DNA of 64,000 bases from contig DAOUSW010000004.1 of assembly GCA_030627005.1 (NCBI GenBank), forward strand, positions 1 to 64,000, in the 5' to 3' direction. The stretch is from MTP4 sp9310u (GTDB lineage Archaea; Halobacteriota; Methanosarcinia; Methanosarcinales; Methanosarcinaceae). Made by a program: the position numbers and the translations under genes. Position 1 is the stretch's first letter, and the number at the start of each line of letters is the position of its first letter. This document shows positions 63,489-64,000 of this stretch, piece by piece. The notes below the pieces were generated by a model. The model had not been told where the DNA came from. It ran no database searches and worked only from the letters and a program-made list of their open reading frames with translations.

Positions 63489-64000
63489 ATGGTGGTCTTT
63501 TTGTCTTCAAAACTTAGTCGTGAAACTTTTATCCGGTCTCTTGTGGACCTTCTCAGAAAAGCGGAAACCGAGCTTTCCGATGATGTTGTAAATGCAATCC
63601 GAAAAGCCGAAGCCCGGGAGGAAAACCCGGTTGCAAAGTCCCAGCTCCAGGCAATCCTGAAAAACATCGGAATTGCCGAAAAGCACGGAGTACCCATGTG
63701 CCAGGACACAGGCATCCTGATCTTTTTTGTGGAGCTCGGAAGCGAGTTCCGGCCCGAATTTGACCTGGAAAGCGCAATCAGGGAAGCTGCCGCCCTTGCA
63801 ACAGTCGAAGTCCCGCTTCGCCCGAACGCTGTGGACCCCCTGACCCGCAAGAATAGCGGGGACAATACGGGAAACGGGATCCCGGACATCAACTGGAAAC
63901 TCGTGCCAGGAAAGCAGCTGAAAATCACGGTTGCTCCGAAAGGCGCTGGCTCGGAAAATATGAGCGCCCTTCGGATGCTGAACCCCACCGAGGTAGGGAG
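63489..64000 (+). CDS. fumA: Fumarate hydratase (or tartrate dehydratase) alpha subunit, partial
   Basis: Open from ATG at 63489 to the window edge, 170 codons. The segment G-V-P-M-C-Q-D-T-G (near residue 75) carries the first cysteine ligand of the [4Fe-4S] cluster of class I fumarases. V-P-L-R-P-N-A-V-D-P-L-T-R-K-N-S-G-D-N-T-G and the K-G-A-G-S-E-N motif are typical of the N-terminal alpha subunit. The enzyme interconverts fumarate and malate in the partial reductive citric acid pathway of methanogens. Starts a few codons downstream are possible. The beta subunit would lie beyond the window. Confidence 0.9.
   Translation, partial: MVVFLSSKLSRETFIRSLVDLLRKAETELSDDVVNAIRKAEAREENPVAKSQLQAILKNIGIAEKHGVPMCQDTGILIFFVELGSEFRPEFDLESAIREAAALATVEVPLRPNAVDPLTRKNSGDNTGNGIPDINWKLVPGKQLKITVAPKGAGSENMSALRMLNPTEVG

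Noticed and set aside
63374..63988. 204-codon open frame on the minus strand
   Set aside because: Antisense to the fumarase alpha subunit, which carries its expected cluster-binding motif on the plus strand.

Overview
The window looks like chromosome of a Methanosarcina-type methanogenic archaeon. This is inferred from the gene set: pyruvoyl-dependent arginine decarboxylase, a 2-oxoacid:ferredoxin oxidoreductase with a fused thiamine-diphosphate/gamma subunit, hybrid cluster protein, nicotianamine synthase-like protein, lipobox lipoproteins, NosD/PKD surface protein, archaeal two-subunit-type fumarase. AT-rich TATA boxes precede several genes. No rRNA, tRNA or CRISPR array was seen.

Layout. 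(1) 1-3.1 kb: tail of a dGTPase-like HD protein, then AT-rich DNA with small orphan genes and miniature inverted-repeat elements. Two of these are 178-bp copies, each with a perfect 8-bp target duplication. (2) 3.2-25.8 kb: a defence and mobility island. It holds a duplicated 3' end of a large methyltransferase gene, a DUF4145-like protein, an SNF2 helicase/Eco57I-type methyltransferase operon resembling DISARM DrmD-DrmMI, a GmrSD (DUF262/DUF1524) protein with a divergent winged-helix regulator, and a tyrosine recombinase. It continues with a shattered type I restriction locus (two different hsdM tails, one full hsdS, two hsdS tails, a zinc-finger plus PD-(D/E)XK nuclease), a pair of membrane proteins, repeated hairpin-bearing DNA and a broken fic gene. 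(3) 25.8-39.4 kb: hcp (frameshifted), two of the window's three small membrane zinc-ribbon proteins, a YgjP-type metalloprotease, two hydantoinase-A-like paralogues (the second broken in a G7 run), pdaD, an EamA transporter and an IS66 element whose transposase contains an in-frame TAG. (4) 39.4-53 kb: GNAT acetyltransferase, two lipoprotein hydrolases each with one stop codon just after the signal peptide/linker, MerR and ArsR regulators, a nicotianamine synthase-like enzyme, a PepSY-like exported protein behind a palindromic operator, a phosphodiesterase-like enzyme and a large surface protein. (5) 53.7-59.4 kb: a compact metabolic cluster (XRE-cupin regulator, acyl-CoA synthetase, ferredoxin, VorB, fused VorA/C). 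(6) 59.8-64 kb: a regulator remnant, a helical protein, a surface protein with six BACON-like repeats (frameshifted) and the start of fumarase.

How the genes work together. The Vor cluster would convert branched-chain 2-oxoacids or the matching acids to and from acyl-CoA with ferredoxin as electron carrier. The helicase and methyltransferase are translationally coupled and should form one defence system. The type I locus probably cannot methylate or cut by itself, because no intact hsdM or hsdR is present here.

A striking general feature is the number of otherwise well-conserved genes broken by a single base change or indel (at least nine loci). Either this is a region of active gene decay, or the assembly carries uncorrected errors, or (for the TAG cases) some are read through as pyrrolysine. 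Reads would settle this.
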